Positions 27,533-36,471 of a stretch of DNA of 36,471 nucleotides are shown one piece after another. The stretch lies in contig CANRGD010000006.1 of assembly GCA_947630105.1 (NCBI GenBank), positions 1 to 36,471 of the forward strand, given 5' to 3'. The translations under genes and the position numbers were made by a program. Below the pieces are notes generated by a model. That model was not told where the DNA came from, did no database searches, and saw only the letters and a program-made list of their open reading frames with translations. This stretch comes from an uncultured Bacilli bacterium (GTDB taxonomy: Bacteria > Bacillota_I > Bacilli_A > RF39 > UBA660). Within the stretch, counting starts at the first letter, position 1; the number at the start of each line of letters is the position of its first letter.

Positions 27533-30500
27533 ATGAAAAGTAATATTGAATTAATAGAAGATATAAAAAGGGATAAAACTAAACGGGAATTTTTTTTAAA
27601 AAAAGTAAAAGATAGTATCGAGAAATATTCATTTAATTTTACTAATCAAGAATTAGAAGAGTTATTAGATGAAGCAATTGAAAATTATAATGATTCCATA
27701 AAGATTACTTTAATTTTTTATTTAACAGCCTATATTAAGAAAAGATTAGAAGAAAAAAAAGGCAATCAAGAGAAAAGTAAACTTTTTACTTGGGAAGAAA
27801 TTGCTATTATTAACCAATATTTAGAAAATAATAATGGCCAATATCAGTATTTAGCAGTAATTAAAATGAATAATAAATTTATAGATATAGATGTAAATGC
27901 TGTTATCAAAAAATTTAAAAATTTAGTTGTTAAAAATGAAAGTGTTGTAGAAGAAATTTTTCCTAATGCTAAAAAAAGATTAAAGCAACGAATTTTATTT
28001 GAAAAAAATGGTAAAGTTAAAAAAATTTCAGCAGAAGATTTAGAATTACTTGGTTATTTCACTGGTCAAATAAATGATATTTGCTTAGATGTTGAAGAAT
28101 TAGCTGCCATTAAAGACTATTCTGAATTAACAGTTAAAACTAAATTAATTGATATTTATTCATGTTTGGATGATGAAAATAACTTATTAACAGTTACCAC
28201 TAAATACCCTAATATTATAGAAATGCTTATTATTAGAAGTGCAAATCTAAATATAACTCTACCTACTAGTATTTTAGAATTCCAACTTAATCAAGACGTA
28301 AATTTTTTAAGACACATTTACAGCAAAGATAATGAAGGTAATTTTAGACCCTTAACAGAAACCGCCAGCAAATTAAATTTAAGTTATATAGAATTTATAA
28401 AGAAAAAAGAACAAATTGAAAATAAAATAAAAACAACTCCTAAATATAAATTTCAAATTTTAAAAATATATCCAACTTATAGTAAAGATAAAAAAGAATT
28501 TAATCTAGCTCAAAATACAAAAAAAATAAGATCTTTAAATAAATCTCAACCTCGAGATAACCACCCAGAAAAGTCAAAAATAAATATAGCAGCTGACACA
28601 AATTCACCTAATAAAAACTTTGCAAAATATTTAGAAATTTTAAAATTAATTTATTTACCTACCAAAGATGGCGTTTATTTAGATAATTATCAAGAAATGG
28701 CTAAACTTTCAAATATGGAATACCGTAATTTTATTAAAGTAAAAAATAAAATTTTAAAATTAGTTGATAGTGATTATAATTTTAGAAATTTTTTATTAGA
28801 TAATTGGCCCACTTTTTTTGCAGATAGAAAATTAAAAATTCAAATACACCCTACAACACAATTTGATAAAGATATAAAATTTTTAAAATATATATTAAAA
28901 TATAATAATGGTCGATGTTTAACTATCAAACAATTAGCCGAAGAGATAAATACTGAAGCAACAAATATGACTTGTAAAATTATTAACTTATTCAAAAAGA
29001 TAAATGAAGATAGTGAATTTGAAAAAGAAATTTTAGCAGAAATTCCTGATTTCAAAAAAAGAGTAGAAACATTTTCAAAAACCTGTTCTATTACTGCTAT
29101 TAATAATTATTTAAATAAATATTCAACAGAAGAAACTGTCATGATAAATATTTTAGAAAAAGATGAAGATGGACTTTACAAAACTATAAAAGAAATAGCT
29201 AAAATATGTCACGTATCTATAACTGAAGTTTATAGAGTTAAAAATAAAATTTTAGCTCTTGAATTACCTCCTCAAACTATTACTGATAAAACATATATAG
29301 CTCAACTAGAAAAAAAATATCCCTTATTTCAAGAAATGTTAAGAAAAAGAAAAGAATTTTATAAAAACCAAGAATTAGTCATTTTAGAAAATGAAAAAAG
29401 AAAATTTCGTGATGAACTTATTCCCTTTATAAAAGAATTAATTGAACAAGATGAAAATGGTAAATATAAATCCGTTAAAGATTTAGCTACAGAAAAAAAT
29501 TTATCAGAAACAAAAGTTAAAAATACAATTAAAAAATTTTATACTTTACTTAATAAAAATGTTGAATTTAAACAATTATTAGAAAAGTATTATCCTGATT
29601 TTTCACAATCAGAAATTAATTATAGTAATATTAATGATGATTTAGATAACTTTATTGGATATAAAAAGCAAATAAAACTATTAAAAGCGATATATTTACC
29701 AAATGAAAATGGTACATATACTAATCTTATAGAACGTGCTAACTCCTTAAATATGAGTTATGCTACTCTTATAAATCGTAAAAAAAGAATTCTTAATTTA
29801 ATTGCTACTAATGAAAAATTTAGAAAGGATTTATTAGACAGCTGGCCTACATTTTTTGAAGACAAAGAAAAATATGAAAGTATAAATAAAACTATTATTA
29901 AAGATATTAACTTTTTAAAGTCCATTTTACAATATGACGAAAATGGTAATTGCTTTTCAATAACTGCTCTTACCAAAAAATTAAATGTAAGCCATCCTAA
30001 TGTTTTAACTATAAAAATAAGAAAAATTATTAACGAAATAAATAATTTTCCGGAAATTAAAGCCTTAGTTTTAAAAAGTATTCCTGACTTTGAAATAAGA
30101 CTTAAAAATTTTTCTAAAGTTACTAAAATAAAGATAGTTAATCAATATTTTGATAATGAAGAAATTTACAGTAAAAATTTAGAATTTATAAAATTATACT
30201 TAAAAAAAGATAGTGAAAATTTTTATTTTTCTATAAATAATATAGCTAGAATACAAAAAAAATCTCCTAATAATATTTTTCTAAAGAAAAAGCGCGTTTT
30301 TAATAATTTTTTACAAGATATTAAATTTAGAGAATATATTAAAACTAATGCCCAAGAATTATATTCAGAATTAGAATTTTTAATAAATTTAGAAGATGAT
30401 AACTTTTTTTTACAAACTATATTACAAAAAGATGAAAATGGAGAACTTTCACCACTAGAAAGTACAGCTCAAAAAATACATATTAGACTTCCAATATTAA

Positions 30501-31462
30501 ATTTAAGAAAAGCTAAAATTATGAAAAAAGCAGCCCGTGATGAAACATATCGTAAAAAGTTATTAGAGCAAAATCCTAATTTAGAAGAAGAAATCCTTAA
30601 ATTAGACAATCTTTCCAAAAAAGACCAACAACTACCTGTAAGTCATAAAAATAAAAATTTTGAATATTACTATAAAGTATTACAAGTATTAACTGAAAAC
30701 CCAACCGGCAATCTCTCAATAAATAAAGCTATTAATACCTTAAATATTGATATTCAAGAATTTGTTAACTTACAAAATAAAATTTTTACTCTTTTAGACA
30801 CAAATAATTCTTTTATAAATTTTATAAAGAAAAAAAATCCTGAAATGTTAGATTTAATCACAACTTATAGGAAACAATCATATGATTTATCAAATAGTGA
30901 AAAAGCTATAGTAGATAAAATATTTGGTAATCAAACAAGAATAATGAAAGGCAATAAAACAATAGCCCAAAAACTTAATTTTAATGTTACCTACTTTTCT
31001 CATTTAAAATCAAACATTTCTTTTAAATTAATGCATAATACTCAATTAACTAATGTCTATCCAACTGAAATTACAAATGCCCTTATTCAAAATAATTATG
31101 CTTCTTCTAATAGTATTAGTATTGCCGAAGATCAACTTCAAAAAATGAAAGAAACTGTTAGTAAATTAGATATTCCTAATTATAAAGATGAAAATGCTTT
31201 AAAGACTTTTAAAGAAGTAATTAAAAATTTAAATAAGTCTGTATATCATGATTATGTAGAATTATGCAATTATGAACAAAAAATAATATTAGCATTAAGA
31301 TTCGGTTTTTTTAATGAAACCATATATTCTACAACAGATGTAGCTAAAATATGTAATGTTTCTACCCAATATGTTGATTTATTAGTCAATGAATGCATTA
31401 AATTATGTAAAAAGAATTTTAATACTTTTAAAAGCATAGTAAAAACTAAGCCTAAAAATTAA
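27533..31462 (+). CDS. Giant multi-HTH, sigma70-region-4-like repeat protein
   Basis: About 12-13 diverged modules (L..I...DENG.Y.S...IA..LN.S...V..K..KI) plus C-terminal LCNYEQKIILALRFGFFNETIYSTTDVAKICNVSTQYVDLLVNECIKLCKK resembling sigma region 4. Confidence 0.75.
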   Translation: MKSNIELIEDIKRDKTKREFFLKKVKDSIEKYSFNFTNQELEELLDEAIENYNDSIKITLIFYLTAYIKKRLEEKKGNQEKSKLFTWEEIAIINQYLENNNGQYQYLAVIKMNNKFIDIDVNAVIKKFKNLVVKNESVVEEIFPNAKKRLKQRILFEKNGKVKKISAEDLELLGYFTGQINDICLDVEELAAIKDYSELTVKTKLIDIYSCLDDENNLLTVTTKYPNIIEMLIIRSANLNITLPTSILEFQLNQDVNFLRHIYSKDNEGNFRPLTETASKLNLSYIEFIKKKEQIENKIKTTPKYKFQILKIYPTYSKDKKEFNLAQNTKKIRSLNKSQPRDNHPEKSKINIAADTNSPNKNFAKYLEILKLIYLPTKDGVYLDNYQEMAKLSNMEYRNFIKVKNKILKLVDSDYNFRNFLLDNWPTFFADRKLKIQIHPTTQFDKDIKFLKYILKYNNGRCLTIKQLAEEINTEATNMTCKIINLFKKINEDSEFEKEILAEIPDFKKRVETFSKTCSITAINNYLNKYSTEETVMINILEKDEDGLYKTIKEIAKICHVSITEVYRVKNKILALELPPQTITDKTYIAQLEKKYPLFQEMLRKRKEFYKNQELVILENEKRKFRDELIPFIKELIEQDENGKYKSVKDLATEKNLSETKVKNTIKKFYTLLNKNVEFKQLLEKYYPDFSQSEINYSNINDDLDNFIGYKKQIKLLKAIYLPNENGTYTNLIERANSLNMSYATLINRKKRILNLIATNEKFRKDLLDSWPTFFEDKEKYESINKTIIKDINFLKSILQYDENGNCFSITALTKKLNVSHPNVLTIKIRKIINEINNFPEIKALVLKSIPDFEIRLKNFSKVTKIKIVNQYFDNEEIYSKNLEFIKLYLKKDSENFYFSINNIARIQKKSPNNIFLKKKRVFNNFLQDIKFREYIKTNAQELYSELEFLINLEDDNFFLQTILQKDENGELSPLESTAQKIHIRLPILNLRKAKIMKKAARDETYRKKLLEQNPNLEEEILKLDNLSKKDQQLPVSHKNKNFEYYYKVLQVLTENPTGNLSINKAINTLNIDIQEFVNLQNKIFTLLDTNNSFINFIKKKNPEMLDLITTYRKQSYDLSNSEKAIVDKIFGNQTRIMKGNKTIAQKLNFNVTYFSHLKSNISFKLMHNTQLTNVYPTEITNALIQNNYASSNSISIAEDQLQKMKETVSKLDIPNYKDENALKTFKEVIKNLNKSVYHDYVELCNYEQKIILALRFGFFNETIYSTTDVAKICNVSTQYVDLLVNECIKLCKKNFNTFKSIVKTKPKN
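28621..30310 (+). repeat. Super-repeat in the 1309-aa gene: about 215-aa block duplicated (approx. 28621-29257 and 29659-30310)
   Basis: LKLIYLPTKDGVY...LLDNWPTFFADRK...KDIKFLKYILKYNNG...IPDFKKRVETFSK matches LKAIYLPNENGTY...LLDSWPTFFEDKE...KDINFLKSILQYDENG...IPDFEIRLKNFSK. Confidence 0.8.
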
Positions 31463-31481
31463 ATTCTTAGTACACTTGATA

Positions 31482-31512
31482 AAAACACTTCTAAAAATAA
31501 TAGAAGTGTTTT
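31482..31512. terminator. Intrinsic terminator (1309-aa gene)
   Basis: AAAACACTTCT aaaaataat AGAAGTGTTTT. Confidence 0.88.
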
Positions 31513-31525
31513 ATTACGTATAGCT

Positions 31526-31563
31526 TTAAAAAAGATGATTGAATTTATCATTCAATACATCTT
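31526..31563 (-). terminator. Intrinsic terminator for the infB operon
   Basis: AAGATG-TA-TTGAAT-gataa-ATTCAA-T-CATCTT then TTTT on the minus strand. Confidence 0.85.
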
Positions 31564-31581
31564 ATAAATAGAATTATTTAT

Positions 31582-33720
31582 TTATCTTTCTTTTTCTACT
31601 AGTTCATAAACTTCAATGACATCATTTTCTTTATAATCTTGACAATTTTCTAAAGTAACTCCACAATCCATATCTTTCTTTACTTCTTTAACTTGATCTT
31701 TTTCATGTTGAAGAGTCTTAACTGCCCCATTATAAATTACTACATTATCACGGATAATACGAGCTTTAGCATTATTTTTAATAATCCCACTTGTAACATG
31801 ACAACCAGCAATTAAGCCTACTTTAGAGAATTTAAATATTTGTCTTACTTCCAGTGTTCCAATTACTTTTTCTTCAAAAATTGGTTCTAACATGCCTTTC
31901 ATTGCTGCTTCCATATCTTCTACTACTTTATAGATAATATCATAAGTTTTAATTGATACTCCATACTGCTTAGCAGTATCCATTGTTGAATTAGCCCCTC
32001 TTACATTAAAACCAATAATTATAGCATTAGAAGCACTTGCTAGAACAACATCACTTTCAGTTATAGCACCCACTGCTGCTCTAATAACTTTTACTTTTAC
32101 CCCTTCTACATCTATTTTTTCTAGCGCATTTTTAACAGCTTCTGCACTACCATTAACATCCGCTTTTAAAATTACATTAATTTCTTTTACTCCTGCTTGA
32201 ATTTGATTAAATAAATCTTCTAGCGACATACTACTCAAATTATTAATTTGCTTTTTAGCTCGATTTTGTCTTGCTGTTGCGATTTCTTTAGCTTGCTTTT
32301 CCGACTCAAAAGCCATAAATTTATCTCCTGCACTTGGCACTTCAGAAATGCCTGTAACCTCAACTGGTGTAGAAGGCCCAGCTTCAACTATATTTTGCCC
32401 TTTATCATTTTTTAAAGTACGAACCTTTCCCGCATAGTTACCAATAACAATAGGATCTCCTAAACGAAGGGTACCATTTTGAATTAAAAGTGTAGCAATT
32501 GAGCCAACTTTATGATCTTTTCTTGATTCAATAACTGTTCCTGAAGCATAACGATGAGGATTTGCTTTATATTCTTGCATTTCTGCAACTAATAAAATAT
32601 TCTCTAATAAATCATTAATTCCTTCTTTAGTAGTTGCCGATATCTTATTAACAATAATATCTCCTCCCCACTCTTCAGGAGTTAAGCCATTTTCTACTAA
32701 ACCACTCATAGTTTTTTCAATATTTGCTTCAGGCTTATCAATTTTATTAATCGCCACTATTATAGGTACCCCAGCAGCTTTAGCATGATCAATTGCTTCT
32801 TTAGTCTGAGGCATTACTCCATCATCTGCTGCCACTATAATTATAACTATATCAGTAATACTAGCTCCTCTTGCCCGCATTTCAGTAAAAGCAGCATGTC
32901 CTGGAGTATCAATAAAAGTAATTACTTTACCATTATAATTTACAGAATAAGCTCCAATTGCCTGTGTTATTCCTCCTGCTTCATTAGAGGCAACACTTGT
33001 TTCTCTAATCGCATCAAGAAGAGTTGTTTTTCCGTGATCTACATGCCCCATAATAGTTACTACTGGAGGACGAGATTGTAAATCTTCTTCTTTTTCCTTT
33101 ATTTCATAGTTTTCAAAATTAGAAATATCTGCTGTTTCTTCTTTTTTTAATACTTTATTATATTCAGCTACAATAACCTCTGCAGAATCATAATCAATAC
33201 TTTGATTAAGAGATGCCATAATTCCCAGAATCATAAATTTCTTTATCAACTCTACTCCCGGAACACCTAAAACATTAGCCAAATCAGTAACAGTCATACC
33301 ATCATGATATAAAACAATATTTTCATCTTGTTTAGCTTCATTACTTTGTAATTTTTCACGATGCTTATAAATATTTTTTCTTTCTTTGAAAAATTCTTTT
33401 TTAGTACCTTCTACCTTTTTAGTATTTTTAGACTTTACTTTAGTAAATGATGTCTCGTTATCTAAATCAATTTTGGTATTTTTAGCTAATTCTTCGGCAA
33501 GATCCGTTACTTCTTCATCAAGTCTTCTTTCTTCTAAGTCTTCCACATCGCCTGATATATAATCCTCTTGATCTTGATATTCATTATCAAGTAATGTAAT
33601 ACTAATGTCATCTAAGAGACTATTTTCATCTTGATATTCTATTCCTATCTTATCACATAAAGCTTCTATTTCTTCAACTGTTTTACCAACATCTTCTGCA
33701 TAATCTTTTATGGTAAACAT
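31582..33720 (-). CDS. infB: Translation initiation factor IF-2
   Basis: [22 protein letters not shown]; full IF-2 GTPase; start MFTIKDYAE preferred over the GTG at 33729 (SD AGGTGAGG). Confidence 0.97.
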   Translation of the reverse strand: MFTIKDYAEDVGKTVEEIEALCDKIGIEYQDENSLLDDISITLLDNEYQDQEDYISGDVEDLEERRLDEEVTDLAEELAKNTKIDLDNETSFTKVKSKNTKKVEGTKKEFFKERKNIYKHREKLQSNEAKQDENIVLYHDGMTVTDLANVLGVPGVELIKKFMILGIMASLNQSIDYDSAEVIVAEYNKVLKKEETADISNFENYEIKEKEEDLQSRPPVVTIMGHVDHGKTTLLDAIRETSVASNEAGGITQAIGAYSVNYNGKVITFIDTPGHAAFTEMRARGASITDIVIIIVAADDGVMPQTKEAIDHAKAAGVPIIVAINKIDKPEANIEKTMSGLVENGLTPEEWGGDIIVNKISATTKEGINDLLENILLVAEMQEYKANPHRYASGTVIESRKDHKVGSIATLLIQNGTLRLGDPIVIGNYAGKVRTLKNDKGQNIVEAGPSTPVEVTGISEVPSAGDKFMAFESEKQAKEIATARQNRAKKQINNLSSMSLEDLFNQIQAGVKEINVILKADVNGSAEAVKNALEKIDVEGVKVKVIRAAVGAITESDVVLASASNAIIIGFNVRGANSTMDTAKQYGVSIKTYDIIYKVVEDMEAAMKGMLEPIFEEKVIGTLEVRQIFKFSKVGLIAGCHVTSGIIKNNAKARIIRDNVVIYNGAVKTLQHEKDQVKEVKKDMDCGVTLENCQDYKENDVIEVYELVEKER

Positions 33721-33730
33721 CTGCCTCACC

Positions 33731-33994
33731 TCACCTTTCTATAATTTTTCTTAATTCTTCATATATATTATCTTCAATATTACATTCTAATTTTTTTTCT
33801 AATATTTTACTTTTCCTTGCTTGTTCTAAAACAGCAAGGTCTTTTTTAATATATGCTCCTCTTCCATTTAATTTTCCTGTTTCATCAACATTTACAATAC
33901 CTTCTTTATTTCTTACAATTCTTATTAATTCTCTCTTGGGATAACTTTCTTTTGTTACTACACAAGTTCTTACTGGTATTTTCTTTTGTTTCAT
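33731..33994 (-). CDS. ylxR: YlxR family RNA-binding protein
   Basis: PVRTCVVTKESYPKRELIRIVR...GRGAYIKKD. Confidence 0.92.
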   Translation of the reverse strand: MKQKKIPVRTCVVTKESYPKRELIRIVRNKEGIVNVDETGKLNGRGAYIKKDLAVLEQARKSKILEKKLECNIEDNIYEELRKIIER

Positions 33995-34007
33995 TCATTT
34001 TCTCCAC

Positions 34008-35204
34008 TTAGCGAAAATTAATTCCTGCTTCTTGAGCTTGTTCTGTTGACTTAATATCTATTTTATAATGTGTTAATTTGGAAGCAAGACGAGCATTTTG
34101 ACCTTTTTTACCAATAGCTAAAGAAAAATTATCTCCATCAGCTATAACCATAGCCTCCTGTTTTTTAGGATCTGTAATAGCAACTTTTAAATCTTTAGCT
34201 GGAGATAAAGCATTTTCAATAAATATAGCTGGATCAGAATCATATCGTACAACATCTAATTTTTCTCCATGTAATTCTTCAATTATCCTAGCAATTCTAC
34301 TTCCTTTCTCTCCTATACAAGCGCCTATTGGATCAATATTAGGATTTTCCGAATAAACAGCTACTTTACTTCTATTTCCAGCATCCCTAGCAACACTATA
34401 TAACATTACACTTCCATCAGCAAGTTCAGGAATTTCTAATTCAAATAATCTTTTAACAAATCCATAATGTGTTCTACTCAATAAAATTAATAAATTTTTT
34501 CCATTATTATCCACTTTAGAAACATAAACTTTTATTTGTGAACCCATTTCAATTTTTTCTCCCGGAATAATATCTTTTTTTGGTAAAATTCCATTTGTTC
34601 TACCTAAATCAATAAAATAATTATCAGTATCTTCTAAAGCAACAGTACCTACTAATAGTTCATCTTGTTTATCTCCAAACTCTTCCATAATACTATTACG
34701 TTCAGCTTCTCTAATTTTTTGAATTACTACTTGTTTAGCTGTTGCTGTTGCTACACGTCCAAAATCTTTTGGAGTTACTTCTGTATCAATAGTATCTCCT
34801 ACTTCTAAAGTTTTATCAATTTTTTTAGCATCACTTAACTTTATTTCAATTTCCGGATTAAAATAAGAAATACCCTTTTCTTTACCATTATTATTTTCTG
34901 TATTTTCTTCTAACTCTTCATCTTTCTTTGTATCTTTTTCTTCATCAGTAGCATAACTTTCAAAAATATAATCTTCATATTCTTCTTTAGTCATTTTATC
35001 ATCAGGTACAACAGTTAAATATGAATATACTTTTATTTCTCCCGTAACTCTATCAAATATTACTTTTACATTTGTTTTAGAATTAAAATTCTTTTTATAA
35101 GCTGAAGTTAAAGCTAATTCCATAGCATTATAAACAATTTCAGGATCAATATCTTTTTCTTTTACAATATTGTCAAGTGCTATTTTAAATTCTTTACTAT
35201 TCAT
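34008..35204 (-). CDS. nusA: Transcription termination/antitermination factor NusA
   Basis: N-domain, S1 domain, KH region DPIGACIGEKGSRI, AIGKKGQNARLASKLTHYKIDI. Confidence 0.97.
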   Translation of the reverse strand: MNSKEFKIALDNIVKEKDIDPEIVYNAMELALTSAYKKNFNSKTNVKVIFDRVTGEIKVYSYLTVVPDDKMTKEEYEDYIFESYATDEEKDTKKDEELEENTENNNGKEKGISYFNPEIEIKLSDAKKIDKTLEVGDTIDTEVTPKDFGRVATATAKQVVIQKIREAERNSIMEEFGDKQDELLVGTVALEDTDNYFIDLGRTNGILPKKDIIPGEKIEMGSQIKVYVSKVDNNGKNLLILLSRTHYGFVKRLFELEIPELADGSVMLYSVARDAGNRSKVAVYSENPNIDPIGACIGEKGSRIARIIEELHGEKLDVVRYDSDPAIFIENALSPAKDLKVAITDPKKQEAMVIADGDNFSLAIGKKGQNARLASKLTHYKIDIKSTEQAQEAGINFR

Positions 35205-35457
35205 TTTCTAAATCTCCTTTTTCTTTAGAATAAATATCTAATTCATCTACATCTTCTAAAATATTTTCATTCTTATCTAAAATTTCATTTATAATTTTTG
35301 ATGCAGCAGTTATTTTATTTAAATCTATTACTTTCTCACTATCTAATACAATATTAAAAACCTTTTTACCTTCTTGTTCATCTATAAAAGCATCCGCAAC
35401 AAAAACATCTAATTCTTTAATTTGTTCATTTACTAATATTTCAACTTCTTTTTTCAT
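35197..35457 (-). CDS. rimP: RimP-like protein, N-terminal domain only
   Basis: Position before nusA; VIDLNKITAASKIINEILDKNE matches the RimP N-domain; ends where the C-domain should begin. Confidence 0.75.
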   Translation of the reverse strand: MKKEVEILVNEQIKELDVFVADAFIDEQEGKKVFNIVLDSEKVIDLNKITAASKIINEILDKNENILEDVDELDIYSKEKGDLENE

Positions 35458-35478
35458 GGCCACCTCCTACATAATAAA

Positions 35479-35504
35479 GAGTGGGATTTTACTTATTCCC
35501 ACTC
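35479..35504 (-). promoter_or_regulatory. Hairpin in the rimP-nusA operon leader
   Basis: GAGTGGGA ... TCCCACTC (8 bp, 10-nt loop) between promoter and SD. Confidence 0.65.
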
Positions 35505-35516
35505 CTTTCTGCATAT

Positions 35517-35544
35517 ATTATAACACATAAGTTAAAAATTTCAA
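35517..35544 (-). promoter_or_regulatory. SigA promoter, extended -10, rimP-nusA-ylxR-infB operon
   Basis: TTGAAA - 16 nt - TGTTATAAT on the minus strand. Confidence 0.8.
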
Positions 35545-35559
35545 AATTATTTTTAGTTT

Positions 35560-36471
35560 TTATAATCTCTTCATAGATTCTAACTCTTGTTCTTTAACAA
35601 AATTAGGTACATAAAGAGTATTTCCTATAATAGTATAAACTTCATAAGGATTATAAGTTACAATAATATTATCAGGATTTAATAATAATAAAGTATCAAT
35701 ATCAGTCTCATATTCCTCAAGTATTTTATCCAATGTAGTATTTTCATCTACTGCAATTAAAGTTCTATAGTAATCTAAATCATCTTTGGAAATATTATAA
35801 GGAATTTTTATCTTATCACCAGCTCTAATTATCTGATTTACTTGTAATCCATTTAAATCAGCTAAATACCAAGTAGATATCCCAGCAGCTTCTGCTAATT
35901 GTGATAAAGTATCTCCTGCTTTTAAAGTATGATCTCTCATTAATAATAATCGACTGTTCATATATGATTCATAAGTTGTAACATTTGTTGGCTCCATTAT
36001 AGGCTCTGGTTGATTATTTCCATTTCCTAATAAATTTGAAGTTAATATACCAGCTGCGACTATTGTACCAATAACTCTTCTATTTCTTATAATATATTTA
36101 GGCAAGGAATCTTTACTAATATGAGTTAGTTTTTTTAATTGATAAAAAGATTCTTTTAGAGCATGTACAGTACCTCTATAAAAATTAAAAACCATAACAT
36201 CTTTATTATCATTCAAATCAAAATAAGGGCCTAAATTTTTTTGAAATTTTTTATCTAAATATTTATGTCTTCTTAAAAATGAATGCTTTTTTTCTTCTTC
36301 TCTTATATCTTTATAATCTTGTTTTATATCATTAAATATTGTAGCAGAAGATATCTTATTATCTTGTTTATTTTTAGTTTCTTGTTCTGTTTGTTTTCTT
36401 CTAGCTTCTTGCGCTTGCTCCCAAGCTTTTCTTCTTGCCTCTTCTTCAGCTTGCTTTCTTCTAGCTTCTTG
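35560..36471 (-). CDS. Membrane-anchored LysM protein with cytoplasmic charged coiled-coil; partial, N-terminus beyond the window
   Basis: Frame is open for 85 codons upstream of the TTG at 36216 to the window edge (QEARRKQAEEEARRKAWEQAQEARRKQTEQETKN...); TM GTIVAAGILTSNLLG; LysM HTLKAGDTLSQLAEAAGISTWYLADLNGL...AGDKIKIP. Confidence 0.85.
   Translation of the reverse strand, partial: QEARRKQAEEEARRKAWEQAQEARRKQTEQETKNKQDNKISSATIFNDIKQDYKDIREEEKKHSFLRRHKYLDKKFQKNLGPYFDLNDNKDVMVFNFYRGTVHALKESFYQLKKLTHISKDSLPKYIIRNRRVIGTIVAAGILTSNLLGNGNNQPEPIMEPTNVTTYESYMNSRLLLMRDHTLKAGDTLSQLAEAAGISTWYLADLNGLQVNQIIRAGDKIKIPYNISKDDLDYYRTLIAVDENTTLDKILEEYETDIDTLLLLNPDNIIVTYNPYEVYTIIGNTLYVPNFVKEQELESMKRL

Noticed and set aside
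32785-33081. 98-aa plus-strand ORF inside infB
   Set aside because: Antisense to the IF-2 G domain
1-36471. CRISPR arrays, IS elements or prophage
   Set aside because: No regularly spaced direct repeats, transposase/integrase motifs or phage structural genes were seen

Overview
The window is very AT-rich and chromosomal. It looks like an uncultivated low-GC Bacilli/Mollicutes-like (RF39-type) bacterium, an inference from gene content and synteny. Its backbone is an eroded version of two conserved Firmicutes loci: rimP-nusA-ylxR-infB-//-rbfA-//-rpsO-pnp-ylxY(like), and smc / lepA-//-hemW. It also carries murI, two tandem plsC-like genes, prs, a YlbL/YlbJ pair, and a small type IV pilus/competence-like cluster (two prepilins plus a PilB/ComGA ATPase). 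Non-canonical genes sit inside these conserved blocks. (1) A 1309-aa protein between infB and rbfA reads as about 12-13 degenerate sigma70-region-4-like HTH modules, with a sigma-region-2-like N-terminus and a clear sigma-region-4-like C-terminus. (2) A protein with the R / STS / ExE signature of an ADP-ribosyltransferase lies exactly between lepA and hemW. (3) A two-gene plus-strand unit encodes a ClpA/C-like protein reduced to one AAA+ module, next to a CPBP membrane protease. (4) A 28-aa hydrophobic ORF missed by the ORF track has its own promoter-like sequence, SD and terminator hairpin upstream of prs. A tRNA-Arg(CCG), many intrinsic terminators, and structured leaders for rpsO and rimP were also read directly. 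All family calls come from motifs read by eye; no database search was run.
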